From Blattamonas nauphoetae (Eukaryota > Preaxostyla > Oxymonadida): DNA of 64,000 nucleotides. The notes beneath the pieces were generated by a model that saw only the letters and a list, made by a program, of their open reading frames with translations, searched no databases and was not told the DNA's origin. Made by a program: the position numbers and the translations under genes. This document shows, one piece after another, positions 21,440-33,180 of the stretch (positions within the stretch are counted from its first letter, which is position 1; every line of letters starts with the position of its first letter). Location: the NCBI GenBank assembly GCA_033064195.1, contig JARBJD010000168.1, positions 94,725 to 158,724 of the forward strand, in the 5' to 3' direction.

Positions 21440-21783
21440 TCACACCATCTTGTTCGACAGGATGTCGCTGTTCTTCCAGAGTTGATTGATGATGTCAAGA
21501 TCATCGTAGTAGTCGACGAGGGATTGGAAATCAGCAGCAACCTTCTCAGCTCGTTCGCCAGCCTTCTCGCCGTCTGATCCTTCTTCCCGCGTGTTGGCGA
21601 CTTCGACTGAATTTGTGTCGGTGCCACATTCATCGGATATGTCGGAATCGACAAATAGAAACGCCAGTTGTGGACAGCATCGGCTGATCCTGTCTACTCC
21701 ATCAGAATGCGAGGGTCAGTCTCGTAATGCGGGAACCACACAATGTGTGCGTTGAGGGCAACTTGATGGGAGTTGGAGGACAT
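21440..21783 (-). other. possible two-exon 5' portion of a captured gene
   Basis: ATG 21,783 starts SSNSHQVALNAHIVWFPHY followed by ETDPRILM. An intron beginning GTAGACAGG and ending AATTCAG would lead into an acidic helical exon (TREEGSDGEKAGERAEKVAA, LVDYYDDLDIINQLW) ending at a GTGTGAGT donor near 21,447. I do not recognise the protein. Confidence 0.35.
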
Positions 21784-22051
21784 GGGAAGAAAGTAGGGAA
21801 GTGGAAGATTGGGGTTTGTAGAAGGAGGGTTGGGTGAAGTGGTGGATGTCTTCCTGTGGGTATCTTTGGTGCGAGATTGGCTCGGATTGATGTGTTGTTT
21901 CTGACTGTTTTTGATTGGTGTATGTGGGAGGCAGTGCGAAAGAACCAGAAAAATCTCGTTCGGTTAGCTGGTTGGCGCGAGATGTGGCATATTCTTCATC
22001 GAATGGCTGATTCTCTGATTGTTGCAGTGGACGACGATATGACTGGGAATT
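21784..22051. other. transposon interior, nothing recognised
   Basis: No motif or repeat seen. Confidence 0.3.
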
Positions 22052-22980
22052 CTACGTGACAATGGCAGCAGACGATTGTTGTGGAAACTGTGGGTTGATG
22101 TGCTGTTGCTGTTGGTTCACAAAACCCTCCCTGTTTGAGAGGGAGTCGGGCTTCTGTTTGGCATACCGCTTTGCCTGTAAACGGACAGTGCTGTGCTCGT
22201 TCTGAGAAAGGAAGGGAGAGAAGTACTTTTGTTGATCTGGGAAGGCAACAACAACTCGTCCAGAATCGACAAGCGGGTTCTGGACATCGTTGACCTTGTC
22301 TGGAGGGTGTTCGTGTTTGTTTCGATTCTCAAGGGCTTTAACATGAGAATGGAGGGGATACGTCATAACATCGTCTGAGTAGAGAGGTGGGAGTCGAGTA
22401 TCTTCCGCTTGCTCCTGTTGTGAGTGCATCAGAGATCTGATGGTCATCGGGAACTCCTGACTGGGCACATCTGCTTGGACATCTTCAAAAACAAGCACTT
22501 GTTGATTGTATGTCGGTTGCTGCTGACGAGGAGGATATTGATGGGCGAGAGATTCCACGATGATGGGATAGAACTCGTCCGAGTTGTAATTCTGGTCCCT
22601 CATCGAAGGATGCTGCCAATAGTGCATGTGGCGAGGTCGAGGACGCCCAGACATTCCCATTTGTGTTGAGGGAGTCTTTTCAATGTCATCACCTGGCTGT
22701 TGGGGAAGACGTCGACGATGCTGTCGGGGTGACGTTCTTGACGATGCAAATGGGGATTGAGAATCGTCCCCCTCGACACCATCCATAAGGTCGTCATGGG
22801 GAAGGGATTTAAATTGAGTTCAAAGTTTGTCGGCTTGACAGGGACATAGATGAATCCATTCCGTTCGATCGGAAGAGGATAGTTATGTGTCGTGTGATCT
22901 CGACCGTATTCAGGAAAGATATCGAGGAATGGAGGATTTCGAGTCGTTTGGTTATGTTAGTTAATACAGTGTCGCATTTG
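22052..22980 (-). CDS. Gln/Pro/Ser-rich protein gene, copy 1
   Basis: The long frame 22,786-22,052 (244 codons) is Gln-, Pro- and His-rich (AHQYPPRQQQPTYNQQVLVF; VNQQQQHINPQFPQQ). Just upstream, another frame (about 22,960-22,790) reads PPFLDIFPEYGRDHTTHNYPL and NGFIYVPVKPTNFELNLNP, which looks like a real exon and would join it through a short intron. Largely disordered; no domain recognised. An identical frame is at 48,527-49,261. Confidence 0.45.
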
Positions 22981-23521
22981 CATCAGAATACAACGAGTTT
23001 TTCATCATCTTTTGATTTGTTGTGTGGATGAAAGGTATGCCATATTTGCATGCACAGAGGAGAGATTATCTGATTCAGAAACCTGAATTGATTGATGAGA
23101 CTTCGCTATTGATTATTGTTGAGGATCTGATTGACAATCCAATGTGGACACAGTTAGTAGGCATGGATTTCGCTGGAAAATGACAAGGGACCCACATTTC
23201 TCGAGAGTGATCTAGGCCTGAGTGAAGATGAGTCGATGTCGAGTGTTTTTAACTCTTCTTTGAGTGTCCATTCTTCCTGTTCAATACACGGTTCCATTTT
23301 TCATCATGATCCAATCGCTCAGGAGGGGTCATCAAACAGTGAGATTCAGCATGTGTCATGGCTTGCCCAAGCATTCGAAAGGATGGGAAAGCCCTTCACC
23401 GTGTCCCTCAATCGTATCTGAGCGATGAGAGGATGAGATTGTTAAAACACAATCAGAGATAGAGGCCTTTCTGACCGTCCAATCTTTCCAGACTCACAAT
23501 GAAACTCGTCGCTTTCAGGAT
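22981..23521. other. transposon interior before right TIR
   Basis: One short plus-strand frame (23,236-23,421) without known motifs. The TIR boundary carries the palindrome CAGGATATATATCCTG at 23,519-23,534. Confidence 0.35.
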
Positions 23522-23942
23522 ATATATCCTGTTGAAAGGGCGGTATACACCAGAGAGAGGAGAGTTAAAGAGAAAGTGGGATGATCCGATTCAAAAAAAG
23601 GCCAATTCAATCCAATTGTCGAACATTACTCATCCGATCATGAATACTGCAATAATTTCACAAAAATATGAATGATCACGTCAGAAAAATCCTGTTAAGA
23701 AAAAAGTTGGAGATCCCGGGATTCGAACCTGGGACCCAACAGTGGAAGTCTTTGTATCTACCAACTCGTCCATTTGTACAATTTTTTTTTGATCAAATAT
23801 CCACACCGATAAGGTTTAAAAAAACCAACTTTTTTTGCAGATTTCCAACGGTCGTTCAGATTTCCAACGGTCGTTCAGAAAACCAACTGCAGTTCAGAAA
23901 ACCAACTGCACTCGAGAAAACCAACTTTAAATTGAGATGACC
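23522..23942 (-). repeat. right terminal inverted repeat, copy 1
   Basis: Reverse complement of 15,839-16,278, lacking one of the 20-bp subterminal units. It contains the second tRNA-like module. Confidence 0.9.
23708..23779 (-). ncRNA. tRNA-like module in right TIR, copy 1
   Basis: Reverse complement of the module at 16,021-16,092 with the same B box and T run; it points inward to the element as does the left one. The acceptor and D stems do not pair. Confidence 0.6.
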
Positions 23943-23951
23943 GATGATAGT
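23943..23951 (+). repeat. 9-bp target site duplication GATGATAGT (right)
   Basis: Exact repeat of 15,830-15,838. Confidence 0.95.
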
Positions 23952-25236
23952 TCGTCATCATGCGAAGAGACAAGATCGAATCATCGCCGATTCTCTGCTG
24001 TACCAAGCAGTCAGAGGCGAAAAAAAGAACCACCAACTCCTGAAACATCTGATGATGAATTCGATTAGTGTAGGATTGATCCGGACTCAATACCATGTTT
24101 TGGGAGTGTGTCGAACAGATGGTGCCCGTTGAACAATCGGCACCGACCCGAATTCATGGGAAAGATCTTGATGTCGATTATTTGCCATTGAAGGCTGATG
24201 ATTCAGTATTTCTCTTTTTATCCCAGTCAATTGCACTCAAAAAATCTAGAATAGTCATTTTTTTGATCACAATAGTCACTCGACCACCACGTTCTAAACT
24301 GCGAGAAAGAGGGTTCAGACGATCGAATGACATGACTGTGAGGTGGATGAACAAACCTCGAAGGTCGTTTCGCAGCAGAGTTTGGGAGGGTCTGTCGAAT
24401 GAAGAATACACACAATTCGTCGAATTTCTTGATATTCGCACAACACCATCTCGACTGTCTCGACAAATTAATCGTTTGTATTCTTCTCGTGACAATCTGG
24501 TTAGTCCGGAAATTGGCCCATTGTCAAAACAGACCAGATTATGATAAAGATACAGGGGGTGATTTGCCTACCTGAGGATCAGAACCACCGTGGCTTCCGC
24601 ACTGGACTTTATCGTCTGTATTTAGATAGATCTTGTCCAATAACAAAAACATTTCTTCACTCACTCCCGATCAAAAAACAGAGATTCAAGCACTTAACAG
24701 TTGGGACTCCCAGTATCAAGATTCAAGACGACAAAAACGCAGAAATGAAGCGGCAGATTTACGAAATGGACGATACTTCAGCAATTATTGAAATAGACTG
24801 GAAATCGAAAGTTCATCTCCCAATCTCTCGAATGAGATCAACTTCTGATTCATCTAGAACAGCAAATATTACACACATGGGCGTTCTGGTACGATGGCTG
24901 GATGATGGAAAACGTTGTGAATAGATTTTCTACTGTCCTCAAAAAAACACGCAAGTAACATCCACAACGGTTCTCACCATCGCTGACAAAATTAACTAAT
25001 TTATTGCTGTTCACTTTCATGTCGAAGGACACGGAAAGTCCGACTTGGACCGGGACTTCGGAGTCCTTCAACATCATATAAACTCGATCCACTTTCCCAT
25101 CACAACCTACGAAAATAGTGTTTAAGTCGGATATTGGAGTCGAAAAATGAGAGTTAGATGCATGGAACGGAAGAGATCCAGAATGTCCGAGAGAGCTAAC
25201 GTCCACATGATCAGATGGCAGTTCACTCACATCCAC
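23952..25236. other. unrecognised coding-like stretch, both strands
   Basis: The start is the continuation of the interrupted frame at 15,671. Plus frame 24,095-24,544 has a basic C-terminal part (RSKLRERGFRRSNDMTVRWM, then EYTQFVEFLDIRTTPSRLSR), possibly DNA-binding. Plus 24,541-24,924 and minus 25,236-24,850 overlap on opposite strands; the minus frame (FSTPISDLNTIFVGCDGKVD, SVSFDMKVNSNKLVNFVSDG) looks the more protein-like. I cannot assign any of these. Probably remnants of transposon genes. Confidence 0.3.
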
Positions 25237-25969
25237 GTCTTCAGTTCGCTTCTCGCTCGCATCTTCATCATCACCTCACTTCTCTCCCGCATCCACATCG
25301 TCAGCTCTGTTTTTGGGTGACAAAATTCTGGATCTATCTGAAAATCGAAAAAACCCATTTTCTTCTCGACAACTAATTCTTAGCACAAAAATCAGTTAAT
25401 TGTTTGAACATCTTTTGTCTAGATATTCACTTTCACAATGGATTTTATTTGATTGAAAACAGGTGGCTAGTTGTGGAGAAATGAGGTCAAAAATGTCGAA
25501 AAATAGCTTCATTCGTTCAGTTAAACGTATTTTGTGGTTTTCTCGGGATCGCGTGGGAGTTTCATTCTAAAATTGGCATGGATTCGGTGTGTAGGTGTAG
25601 TTTTGGAAAGGTCTGGATCTTTTGGAGACTTCTACTTCATTTCACATTTTAGTATACTACTTGCTTCTAAGGAGGAACAACTGGTCTTTCAGGCGTCATG
25701 GGTGAAGGAAGGGGATAAAAACGAGAGAGGGATTGGAATGACACACTGTTTACAGGACAAATGCTATATTTTTTAGAAAGGGTGAAAAAGTGTGATTCTA
25801 CTCTTTTCAACATGAAATTGATTGCGAAACACGACGTGAGATTGATACAGAAGTGAGAGTTCAAGTCGAAGTATGCGAGTCGCCCAAAATCTCGTCGATC
25901 GTGAAATCTTTCGAGAAAACCATACTGAAATTATGTCATTCATCACAAACGCGTTTAGTCGACTAATCC
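25237..25969. other. nothing recognised
   Basis: AT-rich, with only short frames; no repeat matched elsewhere in the window. Confidence 0.35.
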
Positions 25970-26703
25970 GTTGAAGATGTACAGTACCACATCATTTTCA
26001 CACCATTCATTTTGGAGAAACAAAAATGAAAGCGATTCTACGGCTTCTGAGCGTGAAATGGAAAGCGGAAGTGAGAGTAGTGTTGATGATCATCCTCCTC
26101 TTATCTGCCATGGCGAGCATAGCGATGTCGTTCATGAAGAGTTACTTAGTCAGAATCAGAGTTTTTCTTCTTCGATCTTTATCACAACCAGTCTGTAGAA
26201 TCAATTGCACAGCCAACCACTTCGATTACTCCTAAAGACAAGAGTGTCACAGTGGAAATAGACGAGGCTCACTTCATTCGTCAAAAAACTATCGTGGGAA
26301 GGAGAGAACCGGATACTGGCTTATGGGAGGCTGCGTTCCAGGGGCTCCAGGTGAATACTTTGTCGAGATGGTGGCTAAAAGGGACACAGAAACATTGGAA
26401 GATGTGATCAAGTGGCGAGTTGCAGAAGGATCAAGTGTCACTTCAGATCAGCGGAAGGGGTACGGCTTTTTGAAGAAGAAAGAGGTGAAACACTCCACAG
26501 TGAATCACAAGAGGAACCAGAGGGTTGACAAGGTTGGAAACACAGCGAATCACATGGAGGCCCATTGGAAGCATCTCAAAGGGAGTGTACCAAGGAATAG
26601 AGTTACAAGATGGCTCCACGAGAGTTTCATGCTCACTTCCCAGTACAAGAAGCTCCAATCACATGGGAGGAGTTCTAGAGAGAATATGGATGAATTACAC
26701 TAG
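25970..26703 (+). pseudogene. Merlin/ISXO2-like DNA transposase fragment
   Basis: At 26,252 the frame reads VEIDEAHFIRQKTIVGRREP, the first catalytic block of the ISXO2-like (IS1595) fold used by eukaryotic Merlin transposons. At 26,323 the frame shifts by one base and continues EYFVEMVAKRDTETLEDVI, VTSDQRKGYGFLKK (second Asp), HSTVNHKRN and NTANHMEAHWKHLKGSV (third acidic residue in the HTNNIEGxWxxLK-type block), then RVTRWLHESFM. All three catalytic blocks are present and in order. The frameshift just after the first block (near 26,320) and a broken N-terminal region make this copy inactive. Confidence 0.75.
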
Positions 26704-26725
26704 AAGAGATTGAAGTGATGAATCA

Positions 26726-27177
26726 GTGCCTGGAAGTCGAAAGGAAAGCAACAGGAGAATGGCTCGATTCAGCTCATCAAGCAATCGAAAAAACTCGCAG
26801 CAAGAGCAGCATGAGTCTGAATCAGACTGTCCTTCACCAGACTTCCTTCACATGTATCCACCAAAACTGAAACAGTCAAAGACAAAGAAAACAGTTGAGG
26901 ACAACTCAGTGGACCAGCTCCTCAAAAACAACAAAGGGTTTCGCGTTCAGGACGTGGATGGAAATGGAAACTGTGGAATCTATTCGATCGAAGCTGGAAT
27001 GACGGAGTAAGAACGGAGAGATCATCCCAATCTTCGAGTTGATCTGATTGACTTTGAAACAAACCATATGAGCGAACTGATCACGTTGGGTACAGCCTTT
27101 CAATATTGTTCAAAAAATAGGAAATCGGGTTTGATTGATGAATTTCACCACGGTGAATCAAAAACATTGTTTTCATA
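26726..27177 (+). pseudogene. OTU-like cysteine protease fragment
   Basis: The plus frame 26,726-27,010 has a basic Ser/Gln-rich leader then SVDQLLKNNKGFRVQDVDGN and GNCGIYSIEAG. The last part resembles the catalytic block of OTU-type proteases (V.GDGNC.FRS), with Asp, Asn and Cys in the expected places. After a stop near 27,010 a second frame (about 27,020-27,177) continues with DHPNLRVDLIDF and MSELITLGTAFQY, consistent with a shifted remainder. OTU domains occur in many transposon proteins and in deubiquitinases. The match is short, so this is tentative. Confidence 0.4.
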
Positions 27178-28500
27178 GAATAATACCACTTTCATAAGGA
27201 TACAGCTCGTCTAGTTCTGAAATGGATAACAATTATTTGGAAATGAACAGTTTTTCTTTTGATATGAAAACAAATTGTTCATCCATGACAAATCATCGTG
27301 CGATCAGAAAGGCACGGAAAGTCATTCACCCGCCATAAATCGAGAGTGAATGGGGTGCTGTAACCTTATATTGTCAAATGCACAACCAGCAATCCGTTTT
27401 CAACTCAATAAAACCTATTTTTTTACAAAGAAAAGTTTGTGAAGAAAATATGGCGGGTTCATGACTTATGGCGCCTTTCTGACGGCACAATCAATTTGAG
27501 TTGTCTAGATACCTTTTGAAATCCGAGTTAAGGCTTCAAAAAAAGGAAAAAGGTTGATCAACAACATCGCTTCTGGAAAACATGCTCCCAAGCCTCGTGG
27601 GGGAGTTGTTCAGGTCACGTGGATTCAAGGAACTGTGTCTGCCCTTGGAGTCCAACATTTCTTCCTCTCACTTTTAGCATCTCTTCAACGAAGAACGAAT
27701 GAAAGCTGCAGACTGATTATGGTTAATAGTGGTTTACACAAGATGGATGAGGTGAATGAGCCATCATATTTGTCGCTCAATCTGACAGAAGTGTAGTTCC
27801 ACTTTGGGGGCAATGATCGAAACTTGTGTTCAGAGTTGGTGAAAGAATTCAAAGTTGAAATTCAGCTTTTTTTCAATGAGCTTCCGAAATCAACTCACAA
27901 TTCCCTCGATATCTACTGTCAACTTTTGGTATACATGTACTTTATCGGGTCATCACGTATATCAGGATTGAAAACAATGCACTCATGCCATCTGACGTGA
28001 TTTTTAGTTTTTAAGATGAAAAAAGTCACTTCTTTGGTCTGAGAAAAAACAGCCTGTGTTATGTAAATGGCCGAAGGATTGAACTATCATTTGAGAGGTG
28101 TGAAGGAGTCATCGGTGTGACGAGTCATGGAAACTTTTTGGATTGTTCAACTTGTGTTGGTCCTGATTTGTTGGTTTTTCTGGGCTTTGACGAAGAAATT
28201 GTGTGAAATGAGCTCAAAAACGTGAACTATAGCCGAGAAAGTGTTGAATGGTGTCGGTTGATACTTGACTTGTCATTGCTACGATCGTTGATTCTGTTTT
28301 TGTGATCATGAAAGAGTGGTTTGTAAGGTTCACCAGAACAAATTGGTCCGACAGTTTGGTCCTTCGACTTCGAATTATTTCACTTCGACTTTGAATTATT
28401 TCTGTTCGACTTTGAACTATTCAGACTGTAGTTCGAGGATCAAAATCACAAATCGAGATTAGTCCCACAGGTCAGTGATTTGTCTGGTTTCACGGGATTG
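27178..28500. other. AT-rich stretch without convincing genes
   Basis: One short frame (27,554-27,796) has no recognised motif. Otherwise nothing. Confidence 0.35.
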
Positions 28501-29555
28501 ACATCGATTGGTATCTCCAACGAATCGACGATTTAGAAGAGCGAAGACACTCAATATTTATCTTACACCAGACAGATGCTGGGCGGGAGGGAGTAACGGC
28601 GTGGTTGATGAGGATTTGATCGTCTCATCTTCTCTGTCCTCCTTTCACGTCTTTCGATCCGGTACAACATTCTGTTCAACAACAACTTCAGAAGTTTTTG
28701 ACTTGTGAGCTCTTTCAGCAATCGTTGGAATGCCCTCCCCCTTCAAATCTTGTTCAGATATGTAAGTTTGCTTTCTCACAGAAGATCCAAACTGCTTCAC
28801 ATCAATCCCGGCAGCGGACATCAGCTGGACAACCAGTGTTCAAACCTCCTCCACTGTTCTTGCCCGTCCCATCTCATCATTCCAGAAGAGCATCATCTTT
28901 TCCCACCGGGTTGGATACTGGGCTTTGAGTGGTTGGAGGATTAACGAGAATACTCCTGAAGAGCGCCGCTCCTCCACGATGGTCTCCCTATGGAGGACAA
29001 CCTTCGAAAGGCTTCGTGAGACTTTCCTCTCTGTCGATATCAGAATTGTTGCCCCATTGTTCGGGACACAAACGTTTCCGCAGAGGAGGCTCAACATCTG
29101 GGTGAAGATTTTGGACAAAACAAAATAGTTCGAGTCCCTAACTTCAAATTTCATCTCATCACGCAGCGGAGACAGTCACTGTCCATCCTCAATAATTCGT
29201 TTGAGACACCATTCGACATTCTTCTCATGAAACCCTCATAAGCAATTACCCGAGGAAATAATCTCCTTTTCAGATTCGGATCCTCGAGTCCAATGTGCCG
29301 ACAAAGAAAACCAAGGGCAGCTCGTGCTTATTCCCTATTCCTCGTTCCGCCTGGCAGTCGTGAGATGAAGTTCACGACTGCCGCATCAGTGAGTTCATCC
29401 CAACTCGATTTATTTTTGGTACACCACTTCTGCCATCATCGTATCATCCCCGCATAGTTGTTTCTAGTCGATATTGCAAATGTGTTCAACCACACTTTCA
29501 TTGCTTCCGGCGAGAATGACTTCATTTCTCCTGGTTCCACTCTGACGTCATTCGA
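28501..29555. other. decayed coding sequence, unassigned
   Basis: Plus frames around 28,698-28,944 (ELFQQSLECPPPSNLVQICK) and 28,925-29,128 suggest remnants of a protein gene; opposite-strand frames are about as long. Not recognised. Confidence 0.25.
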
Positions 29556-30018
29556 ATGAAACAGGCGATCATTGGACCATTGGGTATGGAGATTCCCCCC
29601 GCCATCACTCCTGTCACCTCTTCCAACACCTCCAAAGCGTCTCCAATCAAAAAAACCACTTCTACCGTTTCCTTTACTCCCGCAGTCCTACCAACGTTGG
29701 CCAATCCGTGGAAGAACGTCGCCTCGACTGTCACCCAAAGCTGGGAATCGCTGATCGGTACAGAGGACAGTCTCACTTCTTCTGTGATGAACAGAGTGGT
29801 CGGCGAAGAAGAGGGTTCTGTGGTGAAAAGTGGGCTTCTTGCAGCTGACGGGAACACAACTGGTCTTCCAACTGATCTTCCTCTCGACAAAATCTCTCAT
29901 TGAACAGACATCAGGCAATCTCGAACTCAACGGTGTCACAATCCAGAACATTTCGACATCTGACAAAGGTCAGATCGCTGGCACATCCTCCTTCACAGAC
30001 TGCCATTCTTCAGTCTGA
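29556..30018 (+). pseudogene. beta-helix surface-protein fragment
   Basis: Frame 29,556-29,903 reads NPWKNVASTVTQSWESLIGT, DSLTSSVMNRVVGEEEGSVV and TTGLPTDLPLDK. The next frame reads QTSGNLELNGVTIQNISTSD and SSFTDCHSS, typical beta-helix rungs. This resembles Blattamonas beta-helix proteins as I remember them. It is a short remnant in two frames. Confidence 0.5.
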
Positions 30019-30433
30019 GACAAATACACAATCAGGACTTTCTTATCAGCAGCAAAGAGGACAGCTGTCAAAAAGACTGTGAAACTCAGCATCGAAAGCT
30101 TGGATCAGAATACCAAAAGAATGAGGCGGAAGATCCGAGTCAGATTGATCATTTGGATTATTAAACCAATCCGGTGGTTGGTCAGGGAGGTTCTCAATAT
30201 GTCGTACTGGGTCTGGGGGAAAAATTGAGGCCTCTCGAAAAGAGGCCTCGATCGTGAGCAGGTCGAGTGCCTTGTGGAGAGCGATCCTGATATTGCGAGC
30301 TATAGTATTGCGACGGTCGGCCGCTGTTCCTGCTCGAATGAGACGGTGGGAATACTAAGACTATCCATCTGCAACCCCACTGGGGCAGTGCCGAGACGAA
30401 GGATCTCGCGGCGGTTTACGAACTCTGGGACGA

Positions 30434-30712
30434 CTATATCGCGAAAGACCATTTATAAATATCACGAGTCACTCCACCACCACCTGTCGGTATGAACATG
30501 AGTCGATCAGTGTTGTTGGCACTCCAATCAGCTGCTACGACAAGTTTGAAGGTGAGACCAGACAACTCAATTTGTTCTGGGATCATAGGATGATTGTTGT
30601 GCCGGAGTGCGACTATGTTCGGTATTCTTGTTCTTTTCAAACTGAAGTAGGTCTCGTCCAAGTTGAAATCATCCCTGCATGAAACGAACTGTAAGCTAGG
30701 AGTTCGCTCCAT
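30434..30712 (-). pseudogene. pogo/DDE_1-like transposase fragment, N-terminal part of the catalytic domain
   Basis: The minus frame has DFNLDETYFSLKRTRIPNIV and TFKLVVAADWSANNTDRLMF, matching the first-Asp block (NxDET) and the following strand (VVAxxADG...PxxI) of DDE_1 transposases (pogo/Tigger/Jerky type). The rest of the domain is not on this strand. The complementary second half occurs at 32.5 kb on the plus strand. Confidence 0.6.
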
Positions 30713-31907
30713 TTGGTAAGAAATGGTCTTAAGAGCAGTGTGTTTGTGTGGCGGGCCCGCTGAATGGGAAGTGATTGTGGGCGAGTGAGGTGGAGATCAG
30801 GAGATCGCTCAAAAAACCACCATGCCCAGGAATGTGAGACTGTTCTTTTTTCATCATCTGGACAGTCGGAGTTTAAGATAAGAGTATCAGCCTTGAATCA
30901 TTGTTGAACGAAAAGAGAAGTGTACCATCATGTTAACGTCGAACAAATGAAGGACATCATTGTGTCCCAACCTGACAATGATCTGTTGAGTCAATAATGT
31001 TAATTCGTGTGGAGTCAATCTTCCTGGAATACCTTTTTTACCACGGTCTTGTCCATTGTGGATTCTTTCCTGAGCGGAGAAAAATTTTGACCTTGAAACG
31101 AGACCTGCGTCTGCGGTATGATCGGCTGCAGATGGATGGTCATCTCGTTCTCGGGGAACACGGTGAGTGGGGGCTGGTGGAACGACTCGTCTTCCTTCGC
31201 TGGTTGTGATTTGGACGGCAGGCTTTTCTGGATCTCCTTCCGACGAGGGATGTAGGCGTGGCTGAGACGGCCACTCTCGACGAAGCAGCCCTGCTTGACT
31301 TTGATGGAACTTTGGTCGTCTTTTGGTCGCTCCTTGTTTGCGATCGCTACGAGGTTGGCATTATTGTTTCATTTTTGGTGGATTATGTGTATTTCATGAA
31401 TAAAAAAGACGTAGAAAAGATGCAGCAGGATAAAAAGTAGAATAACAAGGAAAAAAGAAAACGATTGGCGAGACCTGTCTCAGCGATGGCCCAGCTGTCG
31501 CTGCTCGTTGTCTGACTGATTGTGATTCAATAGTGCGGCTCTATTTTTGGTTTTACCTTCTCTCTTTGTTTTACGCCTTTGATAGTAGACATTTTGACGC
31601 TCTCGATCAGGACTCAGATACACTGACTGTTCACATCCCGTCCAAGTATTTCGTCAATTTTGGGAAATGGAGATGTGAAATCCATCAAGCCAACGGTAAT
31701 ACTTCCACCTGATTCAACAATGAAGAGGAGCCAGAGAAAGGCCAAACGGAAGCGTCGAGTGTGCATGGTAGTGGTTGTGGAAGGGGAAGCATAGAAAAGG
31801 CTGATTTGGAGGATCGATTGGGATGTGTTGATACGCTAGGCGAAGGTCAATTTTGGCTATTCAGAGACCTCGTTTCAGGAGTTGCTTCGCTACCAAGGAA
31901 ATGGTGT
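30713..31907. other. unassigned, transposon-derived surroundings
   Basis: The minus strand around 31,280-30,960 reads as a helical protein fragment in several frames and might be the DNA-binding part of the pogo-like transposase. Plus frames at 30,997 and 31,258 are without motifs. Confidence 0.25.
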
Positions 31908-32192
31908 TGAGAAGAACGATATCCAGACTTCTGAGAAGATCTCAGTGATCTCAGTCGGATCTGATCTCATGAAATACCTACAATACCATTTCGTTTCGTT
32001 CTTTTCAAAAAAGACTTCTACCATATGATATTTCAATGGAAATGAGAGTAATATGGAAAATGGTCACTTCATTGTACATGAAAATGCGAACTTTGGGAGC
32101 TCCTGTTTCAGTTCGTTCTATCACAAAAATCCTAAAAACAAGGCGATTGTGCAGTCATATGTGTTCTTTGATGTTTTTTCTCACTGATCTCC
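31908..32192 (-). repeat. dispersed repeat copy B (start of the 848-aa gene family)
   Basis: Reverse complement of 11,101-11,385. On the minus strand it keeps the frame NETKWYCRYFMRSDPTEITE and then stops. The outer edge of both copies is at a CAGTGAG sequence; the 8-9 bases beyond differ, so no target duplication links the two. Confidence 0.75.
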
Positions 32193-32529
32193 GTTTAACC
32201 AATTATGATCTGACCACTCAGATGCCTTACGATATCCTTCTCGTTGACAGGTTCGATGATTCTCCCCTTGACCTTCATCTCCACTATTTCCTTCACTGCC
32301 TCCTCCTCTCTCAAATTCTTGATGATGCACCGTGATTGCCCCCTGCTTACAGGCTTCCCAGAGAATGGGAGGTGGAGACACTCTCACATCTATTCTGCCA
32401 ACCGACGATGTAGGTGAGATACCCTGCTTCCACAACTCGTGTTTTTCCATTACCCATCAACTTTTGTGGTGTATCTTTCCCATATCGCCTTTTTATGTCT
32501 TTTATTTTCATTCAAACACATCTGATTTG
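32193..32529. other. nothing recognised
   Basis: Short frames only, no motif. Confidence 0.3.
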
Positions 32530-33180
32530 ACCATCGGAGAAGCCGAAACCCGAATTCGACTGCATTGCACCCTTCCCGATTGTGAAACACTTTCGAGCAT
32601 CCGGATTTGTCAATTCATCTCTCTTCGAGACGATTGTGATTGATCACATCTTTGAAGAAATCTGCCAAAACAGTACAAACTTGTATTTGGACGGTAAGTG
32701 GGCGCTGCTTATCACAGATGGCCTCAATACCCATCTTTCGCCTCTTCTCGGAGATAAAGGGAAAGAAAAGCAGATTCTTGTCCTCATACTCCCACCAAAC
32801 ACCACACACATAACTCAGCCTCTCGACCAGACAGTCTACAAACGGTTGAAGGGGAATCTGAGGATCAAGTACAATCCTCCAGAACCGTTTTCATCCATAG
32901 CTCACCGGGCTGAAAATGCTCGAATACTGCCTGGGAGTCTCGTAAGTTGCCTGAATCCAGATGCGATCCAAGAATCTTTTGAAATCACTGGAAAATACCC
33001 ACTCAGTTTGGCAACACTCTTGAAAACACTGGTCAAGACAATCGCGAAATACCTCCACCAATCACACAACCAAAAGCACAAAAGGTAGTCATTACGGACT
33101 TTTTCAGTCCAAGACAGCGATTGAGACACAATATTGATTTTGACGACGATTCAAGTCCAGACAATACTGATCACCCTTAA
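32530..33180 (+). pseudogene. pogo/DDE_1-like transposase fragment, C-terminal part
   Basis: Plus frame 32,582-33,088 contains WALLITDGLNTHLSPLLG (second Asp block), ILVLILPPNTTHITQPLD (the PPxxTHxxQPLD third-Asp block), QTVYKRLKGNL and NPDAIQESFEITGKYP, the diagnostic end of DDE_1 domains. After a stop at 33,088 a second frame to about 33,180 gives VITDFFSPRQRLRHNIDF. With the opposite-strand NxDET fragment at 30.4-30.7 kb, this may be one transposase split by an inversion, or two truncated copies. Confidence 0.7.

Larger units (their letters stand above)
15839..23942. mobile_element. Pack-MULE-like DNA transposon, copy 1 (8104 bp)
   Basis: It starts GGCTGCCTCAATTTGAAG and ends CTTTAAATTGAGATGACC. 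The TIRs run 15,839-16,278 and 23,522-23,942. The flanking 9-bp duplication is exact. Nine-base duplications plus TIRs of several hundred bp are hallmarks of Mutator-like elements (MULEs), and MULEs are known to carry captured host gene fragments. Inside I see an ARM-like fragment, a dual-specificity-phosphatase-like gene, a beta-helix fragment and a Q-rich gene, but no transposase, so it would move in trans. Near-identity to the copy at 42,312 shows recent activity. Confidence 0.85.

Noticed and set aside
23668-23940. Protein frame containing IPGFEPGTQQWKSLYLPTRP in the TIRs
   Set aside because: This is the well-known spurious antisense translation of a tRNA T arm, not a protein.
11101-32192. 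A single 21-kb element bounded by 285-bp inverted repeats
   Set aside because: The bases outside the two repeats show no target duplication, and the repeat is partly coding for the 848-aa protein; two copies of a gene family fit better.
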